Source: Ktedonosporobacter rubrisoli
Lineage (GTDB): Bacteria; Chloroflexota; Ktedonobacteria; Ktedonobacterales; Ktedonobacteraceae
Reading direction: 5' to 3'
NCBI RefSeq assembly: GCF_004208415.1
Contig: NZ_CP035758.1
Span: forward strand, 310,001 to 374,000
DNA: 64,000 nucleotides
A program made the position numbers and the translations under genes. Numbering within the stretch: position 1 is the stretch's first letter; every line of letters begins with the position of its first letter. Below the pieces are notes generated by a model, which did not search any database, had not been told where the DNA came from, and saw only the letters and a program-made list of their open reading frames with translations. Shown here piece by piece: positions 34,800 to 43,063 of the stretch.

Positions 34800-36941
34800 A
34801 TGTCTGTTTCACGCCATATATTACCTGAACAGCTTGAGGCGTTCTTCAGGCCGCGCAGCATCGCTCTGGTCGGGGCCACTGATAACTCGCGCTGGTCAAT
34901 CAATACCTTTGAGAACTTGAAGAGCTTCGGATTTGCCGGTCCAATCCACCTGGTCCATCCTCGCCACGAGATCGTCCATGGAGAGCGGACTCTGAAATCG
35001 CTCAGCGATCTTGCTGAGCCGGTAGATCTGGCCTTCATTATGGTGCCAACACATAGCGTTTTGCCAGTAGTCAAGGAAGCTACTGAGCAAGGAATCCGCA
35101 AGTTCGTTGTGCTGACTTCGGGCTTTAGCGAGATAGGCGCGGAAGGTGCGCAGCTAGAGAGTGCTCTTCTGGCCTATGCGCAAGAACATGGGCTAACTCT
35201 GCTCGGCCCCAATGGCAATGGCTTTATCAATATTACTGACCAGATTACTCCCTATGGTTTGCCGATTGCCCCTCCTTTGCGCGCTGGACCAGTAGGCATA
35301 GTCCTGCAGAGCGGTGCGCTGGCCAGTGCGGTTCTGGCTTTCGCCCAGGCCCACGCTATCGGTCTGAGCCTGCTGGTCTCGATGGGCAACGAGAGCATGA
35401 TCTCGGTGACAGATATTGTGGATTATCTCCTCGAAGATGAGGCCACGCAGGCAATTGCGCTCTTTTTAGAGAGCATTCGTCACCCTGAGGAGCTGCGTCG
35501 TGTGGCAGAGAAAGCGCGTTTGTACCGTAAGCCCATAGTAGCTCTGAAGATCGGCAGGAGCGAGGCCAGCGCGCGCTCTGCCCTGGCGCATACCGGAGCC
35601 CTGGTGGGTAATGACGCGATCAACGACGCGGCTTTACGCCAGCTTGGCATTTTACGCGTCCACTCGCTTGAAGATTTACTGACAACGGCGGGGCTCGCCG
35701 GCTACCATGGTCCACTTCCCGGTCGCCGTATGGGCATTGTCACGCCTTCGGGTGGCGCCTGCGATATCCTTTCCGATCTGGCGCAGGAAGAGGGGATTGC
35801 GCTTCCCAACTTTGCCCCTACCACACTTGAGAGCTTGAAAGAGGTCTTGCCGCCTTTCTCAACTCCGCATAATCCGCTCGATGTTACGGGTTATGTTGTG
35901 GTTGATAAGACGCTCCAGTTGCGCGCGCTAAAAGTCGTAACGGCCGAACCTTATCTCGATTTCATTTTGTATATGGTAAGCATTGATGGTGGGCGCAAGC
36001 CAACGCCTGAAGCGCTGCAATCTACCCTGGAGCAGTACGATCAGCTGGCCGCCGCGATTTGTGCCTCTTCTCATCCTGTTGTGCTCATTTCCAATACCTG
36101 TATAGACCTAACGCCAACGATACGCGCGGTTATCGAGCGCACAGGATTGCACATTGTAGCAGGCATGGAACATGGGATTCGCGCGCTGGGCCGGCTTTTG
36201 TGGTGGTCCGAGTTTATCCGTGCCACCATAGAAGACGTTTCAGCGTCCGTGCCACTATCCGTGGCAATCCCTAAACATTCCCTCAATGGAAGCTGGTCCG
36301 AGGCTCGTACGCGCGCCCTCTTGCAAGAGGCGGGTATCCCGGTAGTGCCCGGCATTCTCGCTACTTCGGCAGAGGAAGCGGCACAGGCTGCACGCACGCT
36401 TGGCTTGCCGGTCGCGCTCAAGATTCAATCGCCAGGCATTCCCCATAAGAGCGATGTCGGCGGCGTAGCGTTAAACATAGCTAGCGAGGAGGCTGCGCGC
36501 GCAGGCTTCACAACGATGCTGGCAAGAGTACGGGAGATAGCGAAGGAAGCCTCTATTGAGGGCGTGCTGGTAAGCCCGATGCGGCCAGGAGGTATTGAAC
36601 TGCTTGTGGGTATCATACGCGATCAGCTCTGGGGGCTTGTGCTTACCTTAGGCTTGGGCGGGATCTGGACAGAGGCACTCAGAGATACTGCGGTGCGTGT
36701 GCTGCCAATTCAGCGTCATGAAATTAAAATTATGCTTAGCGAGCTGCGTGGCTCCGCTATATTGCAAGGAGCACGCGGGCAGGCCTCGCTTGATCTGGAT
36801 GCCTTAAGTGCTATCATTGAACGCATTTGTGCGTTAGCATATATGCTTGGGCCACAACTCAGCGCACTTGAGATCAATCCACTTTTGCTCAATGCGCCGG
36901 GCATCGAAGCCCTTGATGCCTTGATCAGCTGGCAACAATAA
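34800..36941 (+). CDS. ADP-forming acyl-CoA synthetase (acetate--CoA ligase family)
   Basis: This 713-residue protein joins the alpha and beta units of NDP-forming acyl-CoA synthetases. Residues 1-130 are a CoA-binding Rossmann domain (FFRPRSIALVGATDNSRWS); 150-470 is the succinyl-CoA-ligase-like region with the phospho-histidine segment AHTGALVGND near 263; 490-713 is an ATP-grasp domain (VALKIQSPGIPHKSDVGGVA). It activates a carboxylate or, in reverse, recovers ATP from an acyl-CoA. Lies 46 bases after DUF35 in the same operon, giving the pathway an entry or exit step. Confidence 0.9.
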   Translation: MSVSRHILPEQLEAFFRPRSIALVGATDNSRWSINTFENLKSFGFAGPIHLVHPRHEIVHGERTLKSLSDLAEPVDLAFIMVPTHSVLPVVKEATEQGIRKFVVLTSGFSEIGAEGAQLESALLAYAQEHGLTLLGPNGNGFINITDQITPYGLPIAPPLRAGPVGIVLQSGALASAVLAFAQAHAIGLSLLVSMGNESMISVTDIVDYLLEDEATQAIALFLESIRHPEELRRVAEKARLYRKPIVALKIGRSEASARSALAHTGALVGNDAINDAALRQLGILRVHSLEDLLTTAGLAGYHGPLPGRRMGIVTPSGGACDILSDLAQEEGIALPNFAPTTLESLKEVLPPFSTPHNPLDVTGYVVVDKTLQLRALKVVTAEPYLDFILYMVSIDGGRKPTPEALQSTLEQYDQLAAAICASSHPVVLISNTCIDLTPTIRAVIERTGLHIVAGMEHGIRALGRLLWWSEFIRATIEDVSASVPLSVAIPKHSLNGSWSEARTRALLQEAGIPVVPGILATSAEEAAQAARTLGLPVALKIQSPGIPHKSDVGGVALNIASEEAARAGFTTMLARVREIAKEASIEGVLVSPMRPGGIELLVGIIRDQLWGLVLTLGLGGIWTEALRDTAVRVLPIQRHEIKIMLSELRGSAILQGARGQASLDLDALSAIIERICALAYMLGPQLSALEINPLLLNAPGIEALDALISWQQ

Positions 36942-37009
36942 AGTCTTTGGCAATGTTTGTAATAGTTTACTGACCGTAAGCAGGCTATGAAACGGAGGAA
37001 TTTTCGAAT

Positions 37010-37768
37010 ATGGGAAAGCTTGATGGCCGCGTGGCCTTCGTGACTGGAGCAGGCAGGGGCATTGGAGCGGCAACAGCCATGCGACTGGCCGAGGATGGAG
37101 CACGCGTAACCCTTGCCGATATCGATATCGACGGCTGCAAGCAAGTTGCAGCCGAGATCGAGCGCCTGGGCTCACAAGCGCTTGTGGCCTCCTGTAACGT
37201 CGCTGAACGCGCAGCAGTAGAAGCTGCCGTGCAGCAAACTGTAGATAAATTTGGCAGGCTGGATATCCTTGTCAACAACGCCGGGGTCATACGCGACAAT
37301 CTGCTCTTCAAGATGAGCGATGACGACTGGGAAACTGTTATGAATGTTCATCTACGCGGAGCTTTTCTGTGCAGTCGCGCCGCCCAAACCCATATGGTCA
37401 AACAAAAATATGGGCGGATCATCTCGCTCTCCTCAACTTCTGCGCTGGGCAATCGCGGCCAGAGCAACTATTCCACGGCCAAAGCTGGCTTGCAGGGCCT
37501 CACCCGCACGCTGGCGATTGAACTAGGCCCCTTCGGTATTACGGCAAATGCTGTTGCGCCGGGCTTTATCGATACGGAAATGACGCGCGCTACAGCTCGC
37601 CGCATGGGCTTCGATCCCCAGGAGCGCATTGAAGCTGCCTCAAAAGTGATTCCGGTCAGGCGCGTTGGTCAGCCGCGCGACGTAGCCAATGTTATTTGTT
37701 TCCTGGCCTCCGAGGAATCCGGCTATGTTAGCGGGCAAATCATTTACGTTGCAGGCGGCCCGCGCTAA
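37010..37768 (+). CDS. SDR-family 3-oxoacyl reductase / hydroxyacyl-CoA dehydrogenase (FabG-like)
   Basis: A 252-residue short-chain dehydrogenase: cofactor motif TGAGRGIGAA at residues 11-20, NNAG near 88, catalytic Ser in SLSSTSALGN, YSTAKAG (Tyr/Lys near 155-159) and PGFIDTEMTRA. The Asp at the end of beta-2 (TLADIDID) favours NAD(H). In this operon the natural role is oxidation of a 3-hydroxyacyl-CoA rather than fatty acid synthesis; this is an inference from context. GGAGG precedes the ATG. Confidence 0.88.
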   Translation: MGKLDGRVAFVTGAGRGIGAATAMRLAEDGARVTLADIDIDGCKQVAAEIERLGSQALVASCNVAERAAVEAAVQQTVDKFGRLDILVNNAGVIRDNLLFKMSDDDWETVMNVHLRGAFLCSRAAQTHMVKQKYGRIISLSSTSALGNRGQSNYSTAKAGLQGLTRTLAIELGPFGITANAVAPGFIDTEMTRATARRMGFDPQERIEAASKVIPVRRVGQPRDVANVICFLASEESGYVSGQIIYVAGGPR

Positions 37769-37780
37769 GATGAACACGAA

Positions 37781-37830
37781 GGCAAAGCTGGTAGCTGATC
37801 TCTACATTCGTGATTAGCTCCCGCTTTGCT
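37781..37830 (+). terminator. Imperfect stem-loop between SDR and MaoC-like genes
   Basis: GGCAAAGCTGGTAGCTGATC (37781-37800) is largely complementary to GATTAGCTCCCGCTTTGCT (37812-37830). It may attenuate read-through into the last gene, which begins 105 bases later. Confidence 0.4.
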
Positions 37831-37934
37831 AGCGAGATGCCCTGAGTTCGTATGGAAAGGCAGGGGCATGGCTGTTCAGTTCTTTGCGCTTGCCTTAACA
37901 GGTACGACTACAAGCTATTTAAGGAGCTCATTAG

Positions 37935-38387
37935 ATGTTCGACACAAGCAAGATTGGCCATAGCTTTGCGCCCTTCCAAGTTGAGGTCTATCGTAATAAG
38001 ATTCATGAGCTGGCAACCGCTATCGGCGATAGCAATCCTATCTATCATAGTCGCGAGGCAGCGCAGGAGGCGGGCTTTAAGGATGTTCCGCTCTTTCCCA
38101 CGGCTCCCACAGTATTTACCCATTGGGCCGCCCGCTCGCGAGGAGAAGGCCTGGCCAGCCTGGGGATTGATGTCAAACGCATCCTTCATGGAGAGGAAGA
38201 ATACGAATATCTTGCCCCGATTTACCATGATGATGTTCTAACCGGCGTTACAACAGTTGTTGATGGCAAGACACGCAAGGGCCGTGATGGTCTCTCCCTG
38301 GATATCATCACCACTGAAACGCGCTATACCAATCAGCACAATCAGCCAGTACTCAATGCGCGCACGACCATCGTTATTCGCGGCTAA
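37935..38387 (+). CDS. MaoC-like/FAS1-type dehydratase subunit (HadA-like)
   Basis: A 150-residue hot-dog-fold protein of the FAS1-like dehydratase group: FAPFQVEVYRNKIHELATAI then GDSNPIYHSREAAQEAGFKD and LHGEEEYEYLAPIYHDDVLT. In catalytic MaoC/HadB proteins the motif is DxNPxH; here the His is Tyr (NPIY), as in HadA/HadC-type partner subunits that bind substrate but are not catalytic alone. It may hydrate enoyl-CoA with a missing partner. Last gene of the plus-strand cluster, followed by a perfect hairpin. Confidence 0.83.
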   Translation: MFDTSKIGHSFAPFQVEVYRNKIHELATAIGDSNPIYHSREAAQEAGFKDVPLFPTAPTVFTHWAARSRGEGLASLGIDVKRILHGEEEYEYLAPIYHDDVLTGVTTVVDGKTRKGRDGLSLDIITTETRYTNQHNQPVLNARTTIVIRG

Positions 38388-38414
38388 GCTCTAGCAGTAC
38401 TGGATACGGAACTA

Positions 38415-38444
38415 TATGCTGCCTCTGCAAATAGAGGCAGCATA
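38415..38444. terminator. Bidirectional hairpin between acyl-CoA operon and DrrAB
   Basis: Perfect 12-bp stem TATGCTGCCTCT (38415-38426) and AGAGGCAGCATA (38433-38444) with a 6-base loop, between convergent stops at 38387 and 38451. Confidence 0.75.
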
Positions 38445-38450
38445 CGAAGC

Positions 38451-39278
38451 TCAGCGGCTCAAGCGCTGATAAGCATACACTGACAGCGGGAAGAAGATGA
38501 TAGTCAGCGCCAGGGGCCAGACAATGGCCATCAAAAGCCCATGCTGGGCAATCCAGGATGCGCCGCCCCAGCCAGCATTGCCAAAGAGCTCACGCGTGGC
38601 CGAGATCGATGAGGACAATGGATTCCACTCAACCAGCGTACCCAGCCAACCGGGCATGGTAGCGGGCGAGGCGAAGGTGCTTGAGAGAAAACTGACCGGC
38701 CAGACTAGAATCTGAACCGCGCCCACGGCCTCTGGCGTTTTTAAGAGCAGCCCCAGGTAGATACCTACCCAGAGCAGGGCAAAGCGCAGCAGCAGTAACA
38801 GGCCAATGGCCATTACAGCTCCTCCAAGGCTACCATGCCAGCGCCAGCCAACTAGCAGCCCACAAAGGATCATAGCGACCAGGCTAAGCAGGGAGTTGAG
38901 CATGTCGGCAATACAGCGACCAAGTACTACTGCCGCCGAGGCCATAGGCATAGAACGAAAACGATCGGTAACGCCCCTGGATGTATCAGTAATTACGGAG
39001 AGGCAGGTGGCCTCGATGCCAAAGAACATGGTCATAACAAACATACCTGGCATAAGGAAGTCGCGATAATTTCCGCCTCCCGGTACCAGCATACCGCCGC
39101 CAAAGAGGAATCCGAACATCAGAACTAACATTACAAGGAATAATAAGTTGAAGATGAGTTGCATTGGCTGGCGCACCCAATGGTTTAAATCCCGCAGGGC
39201 CACGGTCCAGGAGTCGAGCAGAGCCCAGCGTAGCCGAGCTAATGGCGTTCGAGGCATTGCAGAGATATCAATAGTCAT
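38451..39278 (-). CDS. ABC-2 type permease (DrrB-like)
   Basis: A 275-residue ABC-2 permease with six membrane helices and the N-terminal amphipathic helix DSWTVALRDLNHWVRQPMQL typical of DrrB-type exporters. The FRSMPMASAAVVLGRCIADM region is the conserved ABC-2 signature. It pairs with the ATPase upstream (ATGA overlap at 39275-39278). Such pairs export hydrophobic antibiotics or lipids; the natural substrate is not predictable. Confidence 0.9.
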   Translation of the reverse strand: MTIDISAMPRTPLARLRWALLDSWTVALRDLNHWVRQPMQLIFNLLFLVMLVLMFGFLFGGGMLVPGGGNYRDFLMPGMFVMTMFFGIEATCLSVITDTSRGVTDRFRSMPMASAAVVLGRCIADMLNSLLSLVAMILCGLLVGWRWHGSLGGAVMAIGLLLLLRFALLWVGIYLGLLLKTPEAVGAVQILVWPVSFLSSTFASPATMPGWLGTLVEWNPLSSSISATRELFGNAGWGGASWIAQHGLLMAIVWPLALTIIFFPLSVYAYQRLSR

Positions 39279-40258
39279 GCTGTTACCTCCTGCTTGGATG
39301 TGCTATCTTTTTCTATATGCCGTCCAGTGAGATGCAAGAAGACTTCATCAAGGGTAGGACGGCGCAAGGCGATATCCTGAGCGACAATCCCGACATTCTG
39401 CAGTTCGCGTGCAACATCGGTAAGGGCAGCTACGCGATCCTGTACGGGCGCGCTTACCTGGCACATATCTCGTTTAACCTCTACCTCATTTCCAGCTATG
39501 CGCTGGATAAGAGCAGCAGTAGTTTCCAGGTCAGTGGGGCTCTGTAAAACAATGTCGATACGATCTCCTCCAATCTTAGATTTGAGCTGATCTGGCGTGC
39601 CTTCGGCTATCACCCGTCCGCTATCGATCACAGAAATGGTATTGGCAAGCTGATCCGCCTCATCAAGGTATTGGGTTGTGAGCAATACTGTGGTGCCGGC
39701 GGCAACCAGGGAACGAATAGCCTCCCACACTTCTAGACGGCCTCGCGGATCAAGACCAGTGCTTGGCTCATCTAGGAATAATACTTGCGGAGTCAAAATG
39801 AGGCTGGCAGCCAGATCCAGCCGGCGGCGCATACCTCCTGAGTATTGTTTGACTGGCTTGTTTGCAGCCTCAGAAAGGCCAAATTGCTCCAATAGTTCGT
39901 CAGCGCGCCGGCGAGCAGCGGCCGCGCCTAGATGATAGAGCCGGGCGAACATTACCAGGTTCTGCCGACCGCTGATGATCTCATCTACGGCGGTATGCTG
40001 ACCAACCAATCCAATGCGATAGCGAACCTGGGCAGCCTGCCTGGCCACATCAAATCCTGCTACTTCCGCATAGCCTTCATCAAATTTCAATAGCGTGGCA
40101 AGAACGCGTACCGCTGTCGTCTTTCCCGCACCGTTTGGTCCAAGCAATCCACACACTGTACCTTTGCGCACCGAAAGCTCAAACCCGTCGAGCGCCCTGG
40201 CTTTACCATAGCTCTTACGCAGTCCCCGAGTCAGTATTGCATTTTCGCTTGCTTGCAT
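39275..40258 (-). CDS. ABC transporter ATP-binding protein (DrrA-like)
   Basis: A 327-residue ABC ATPase: Walker A LLGPNGAGKTTAVRVL near residue 35, the Q-loop region VGQHTAVDEIISGRQNL, signature YSGGMRRRLDLAASLI near 138, Walker B VLFLDEPSTGLD and switch region LTTQYLDEADQL. The C-terminal DrrA extension (residues 230-327) is present. Overlaps the permease start by four bases. AAGGAGG precedes the ATG. The promoter region upstream carries two palindromic operators shared with a divergent TetR gene. Confidence 0.93.
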   Translation of the reverse strand: MQASENAILTRGLRKSYGKARALDGFELSVRKGTVCGLLGPNGAGKTTAVRVLATLLKFDEGYAEVAGFDVARQAAQVRYRIGLVGQHTAVDEIISGRQNLVMFARLYHLGAAAARRRADELLEQFGLSEAANKPVKQYSGGMRRRLDLAASLILTPQVLFLDEPSTGLDPRGRLEVWEAIRSLVAAGTTVLLTTQYLDEADQLANTISVIDSGRVIAEGTPDQLKSKIGGDRIDIVLQSPTDLETTAALIQRIAGNEVEVKRDMCQVSAPVQDRVAALTDVARELQNVGIVAQDIALRRPTLDEVFLHLTGRHIEKDSTSKQEVTA

Positions 40259-40328
40259 TGATCCTCCTTGCTCATGTTCTTAAACTGCAAACGTCATCTT
40301 CTTCAGCTAAATTTAGAACTTCCTTACA

Positions 40329-40343
40329 GCGTACAATGTACGC
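40329..40343. promoter_or_regulatory. Operator copy 1 in the DrrAB/TetR divergent region
   Basis: GCGTACAATGTACGC is a perfect palindrome (7-base arms, single-base centre), 70 bases upstream of drrA-like start and 240 bases upstream of the TetR gene. Confidence 0.75.
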
Positions 40344-40367
40344 CTTTTTGGCCGGGCTTCAGTATAG

Positions 40368-40382
40368 CATACACTGTACGGA
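40368..40382. promoter_or_regulatory. Operator copy 2 in the DrrAB/TetR divergent region
   Basis: GCATACACTGTACGG matches copy 1 (GCGTACAATGTACGC) at 12 of 15 positions, with centres 39 bases apart, close to four helical turns, consistent with paired TetR dimers on the same face. Confidence 0.65.
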
Positions 40383-40585
40383 ATAAGCAAGGCTAAATTT
40401 AAAATTGAAACATTGATCTATAATGTATTTCAGACGCACTTTGATAGTTCCCAAAAGGCAGGTGCATCCCGCTAGAAATCCTGACAAAGTAGCCAATTGG
40501 GCATAGCATCTGTTATGATGAGGAGGGTCAGCAAGGAAACCGGAAAAATGCTTGACTATATCACAATGGGACGGTTACAAAAGCA

Positions 40586-41383
40586 ATGACGACAGAGTAC
40601 GGGGGCAGAGGAGATCCACAGCGCAGCCTGGAACTGTTATGGGGAACGCGCAAGAGCCCGAGCCGGGGTCCTGCTCCAGGTTTAAGCGTGGAGCAGATAG
40701 TACAGGCTGCCATTGAAATTGCCGACGCAGAAGGCCTAACTGCACTCTCTATGCGCCGCGTTGCTGAGCGTTTAGCAGTCGGCACAATGTCTCTCTACAC
40801 CTATATTCCTGGCAAGGCTGAGTTGCTTGATCTTATGCTCGACACAATTTTTGGAGAGGAAACAAACCCGGCCAGCATAGAGGGCAATTGGCGAGCACGG
40901 CTTGAGCTACGTGCACGTGAGGATTGGGCGCTCTTTCAACGTCATTCCTGGGCCTTACAGGTCTCTAGCGTACGTGCGGGACTTGGCCCCAACGAAACCG
41001 GGCTCTTCGACGCTACTCTTTATGTGGTTTCCGAGATCGGGCTTAGCGCACGTGAAATGGTGGCTGCCGTTAATCTCATTGCAGGCTATGTGCGGGGGGC
41101 TGCCACGGGGGTAATGGAAGTTGCCCTTGCTGCGCAGCAGACCGGCATTAGTGACGAGCAATGGTGGGCGGCCCGCGAGCCAATTCTTGACACGTACTTT
41201 GATCCCAAGCGCTTCCCTACAGCGACGCGCGTCGCGATAGAGGGCGCCTTCGATCCGCCAGCAGACGGCACAAATTATTTTCTCTCAAATGCACTTTACG
41301 ATTTTGAATTCGGTCTACAGCGTGTGCTGGACGGGATCGAAGCCCTTATTCTGCACCGTTCTGAGCAGGCGGAGCAGCGCTAA
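40586..41383 (+). CDS. TetR family regulator (TetR_C type), divergent from DrrAB
   Basis: A 265-residue regulator in the branch with an unusual N-terminal lead (SLELLWGTRKSPSRGPAPGL) before the helix-turn-helix (SVEQIVQAAIEIADAEGLTA, LSMRRVAERLAVGTMSLYTYI) and a TetR_C-type all-helical ligand domain. This branch often controls DrrAB-type antibiotic exporters, which is the divergent neighbour here. Two related palindromes lie in the 327-base spacer. Likely drug-responsive repressor; the ligand is unknown. Confidence 0.9.
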   Translation: MTTEYGGRGDPQRSLELLWGTRKSPSRGPAPGLSVEQIVQAAIEIADAEGLTALSMRRVAERLAVGTMSLYTYIPGKAELLDLMLDTIFGEETNPASIEGNWRARLELRAREDWALFQRHSWALQVSSVRAGLGPNETGLFDATLYVVSEIGLSAREMVAAVNLIAGYVRGAATGVMEVALAAQQTGISDEQWWAAREPILDTYFDPKRFPTATRVAIEGAFDPPADGTNYFLSNALYDFEFGLQRVLDGIEALILHRSEQAEQR

Positions 41384-41542
41384 GCAGGCATGGTAGATTA
41401 ATGTCGATGGATCAGAGCGTATCTGAGCACCTTCAAGGCAATCGTTGGTTTGAAGAGCGCCGATGCTGGTTTCAGCATTTGCAATACTTCGCTAAACGCT
41501 AGATGCGCCTCGCGATCCGTAGGAATAATCATTAGCAGGTTC

Positions 41543-42166
41543 TCAGCTACAGAGCCCTCTCAGTTGCAATTCAAATGATCTATGCAAGAGCTGCAGAGCT
41601 TTTTCAAGCTCGTACTCCCCCCACAACCAATCAGTTAAGACACCGTAGTACAGGGCAAAGAAATTTGTAGCAGCCATCTCGACATCTAGATCTTGTCTCA
41701 CCTCACCTCTTTGCCGGGCTTGCTCGATACGCAATGAGATCTGATGGATAAGTCTCTCTATCAGATCCATTGTTTTTCGATAATAGCCAACCTTTCCACG
41801 CAAGAATAACTGCTCCTTAATATAGGCCTGAGCGGTAGACGGGTCCCGTTGATAGAAGCTGAAGAAATGCCTAAAAATTGTTATAAGCTCATCAAGCAAG
41901 GAGACCTGGGCTGGCAGGTCTGCAAAAGCTTCATTGATAAGCCTTCCAATGTCTTCATAGAAGACGAGCAAGAGAAGATCTTGCTTATCTTTTACATAGA
42001 GAAAGAGCGTTCCGGTGGCTATCTGGGCCCGTTCGGCGACCTCACGCGTGGTTGTGTCTTCATACCCCTTCTCGGCAAAGAGCTCTCGGGCCACTTTGAG
42101 AATGGACTCTAACTTTTGCTGCTTATTCTTTTCTCTTAAACCCTTGCTCGCAGGTTTCTCGCTCAT
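41543..42166 (-). CDS. TetR family transcriptional regulator
   Basis: A 207-residue TetR protein with the helix-turn-helix at about 12-60: KLESILKVARELFAEKGYED then TTTREVAERAQIATGTLFLYV. ATG 42166 with GGGAGG four bases upstream is preferred; the GTG at 42178 would place that site inside the gene. Its 5' region has an inverted repeat overlapping the likely promoter. No transport or enzyme gene is obviously paired with it. Confidence 0.88.
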   Translation of the reverse strand: MSEKPASKGLREKNKQQKLESILKVARELFAEKGYEDTTTREVAERAQIATGTLFLYVKDKQDLLLLVFYEDIGRLINEAFADLPAQVSLLDELITIFRHFFSFYQRDPSTAQAYIKEQLFLRGKVGYYRKTMDLIERLIHQISLRIEQARQRGEVRQDLDVEMAATNFFALYYGVLTDWLWGEYELEKALQLLHRSFELQLRGLCS

Positions 42167-42184
42167 TTTCCCTCCCACCTAAAA

Positions 42185-42216
42185 AATGACTATAATCATA
42201 AATGATCGAGGTCATT
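42185..42216. promoter_or_regulatory. Nested inverted repeats upstream of TetR gene
   Basis: AATGAC (42185-42190) and GTCATT (42211-42216) form an outer inverted repeat, and AATGATCGAGGTCATT inside it forms a tighter imperfect palindrome (42201-42216). On the minus strand a TATAGT lies in the same stretch, so binding would cover the promoter. Confidence 0.55.
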
Positions 42217-42391
42217 GTATAATCGGAAAGAAAATATGTCAAGCTGAAACGGGCAAGGCAAACGCTCCGGGACGACGCTATCCCGTCTGGATATATCCTG
42301 TTACCTCTCCAAAAGCGCGATCGTGTTTCCTCTGTACGGGACGAGGTAGGTAGTAAGCAAAGCACAGGCATTTGCTAGAAAGGATAGATTC

Positions 42392-42616
42392 ATGTCTCAG
42401 CATGACAATCCTCAAAAGAGCCAGGGGATGCCGGAGATCACGGAACAAGAAAAACAGCAAACTGAAGAGAAGCGAGAGCGCATTCGCCGCGATGTTGAGC
42501 AAAAACCTGGCTGGGGCAAAGGTCCGGGAGCCGGCACCAATATAGGCTCAGGTGACTATGCGCATCCGGGACCCGTCAATGATCTCGGCACCGACCAATA
42601 TACAAATAGCGGCTAA
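42392..42616 (+). CDS. Small hydrophilic protein of unknown function
   Basis: A 74-residue, highly charged protein: the first half is Lys/Glu/Gln-rich (EITEQEKQQTEEKRERIRRD), the second half Gly/Pro-rich (GKGPGAGTNIGSGDYAHPGP). There is no hydrophobic segment and it looks intrinsically disordered. Composition recalls small stress or sporulation-associated proteins, but no family is recognised. AAAGGA lies about 11 bases before the ATG, and a clean hairpin follows the gene at 42689-42712, supporting a real monocistronic unit. Confidence 0.6.
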   Translation: MSQHDNPQKSQGMPEITEQEKQQTEEKRERIRRDVEQKPGWGKGPGAGTNIGSGDYAHPGPVNDLGTDQYTNSG

Positions 42617-43063
42617 TAGCAATAGAGCAACGACCTTTCTGGCCTGTTGCCCATACTTTAGCTGAGTATATTCGCTCAATTGAAAACAAGAGGCGCTTTT
42701 TACAGCGCCTCTACTTTTAGAGTTCTGAACTGAGCAAAATTAACCACCTAATACTTTTCAGCAATCTGGCCCGGACAACGGCAACCGAAGCTTTCTTCGT
42801 AGCACTTTTCATCATTCACACACTCAACAATGGCTGGGGATGGCCTTTCGCTCTTTTCAATACCCTGTGGGCAAGGCTGGCGTTACTTGCCTTCTTGCCT
42901 GTTGCTAGCCGCAGTAATTCTTGCCAGTCTCCAGAGAAAAAAACAGCCTGCCTGACATAGCATGTTGCGAGGGGCAAAATAGCGCTTGACTCTCATCTAA
43001 CATCAGACTTTATACTACTGGCTGAAACACAATCCTACCATACAACACCAAGAAGGAGAGCTT
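42617..43063. other. Intergenic region between the small protein and a hydrolase gene
   Basis: Holds the terminator hairpin at 42689-42712 and, near the end, a TTGACT (42986-42991) and TATACT (43011-43016) pair 19 bases apart that may be a weak promoter for the hydrolase. Otherwise nothing recognised. Confidence 0.5.
42689..42712 (+). terminator. Terminator hairpin of the small protein gene
   Basis: Perfect 9-bp stem AGAGGCGCT (42689-42697) and AGCGCCTCT (42704-42712) with a 6-base loop, followed by ACTTTTAG. Confidence 0.7.

Noticed and set aside
37852..38241. 129-codon frame overlapping the MaoC-like gene
   Set aside because: It is out of frame with an intact recognised gene, whose ribosome site and motifs are better.
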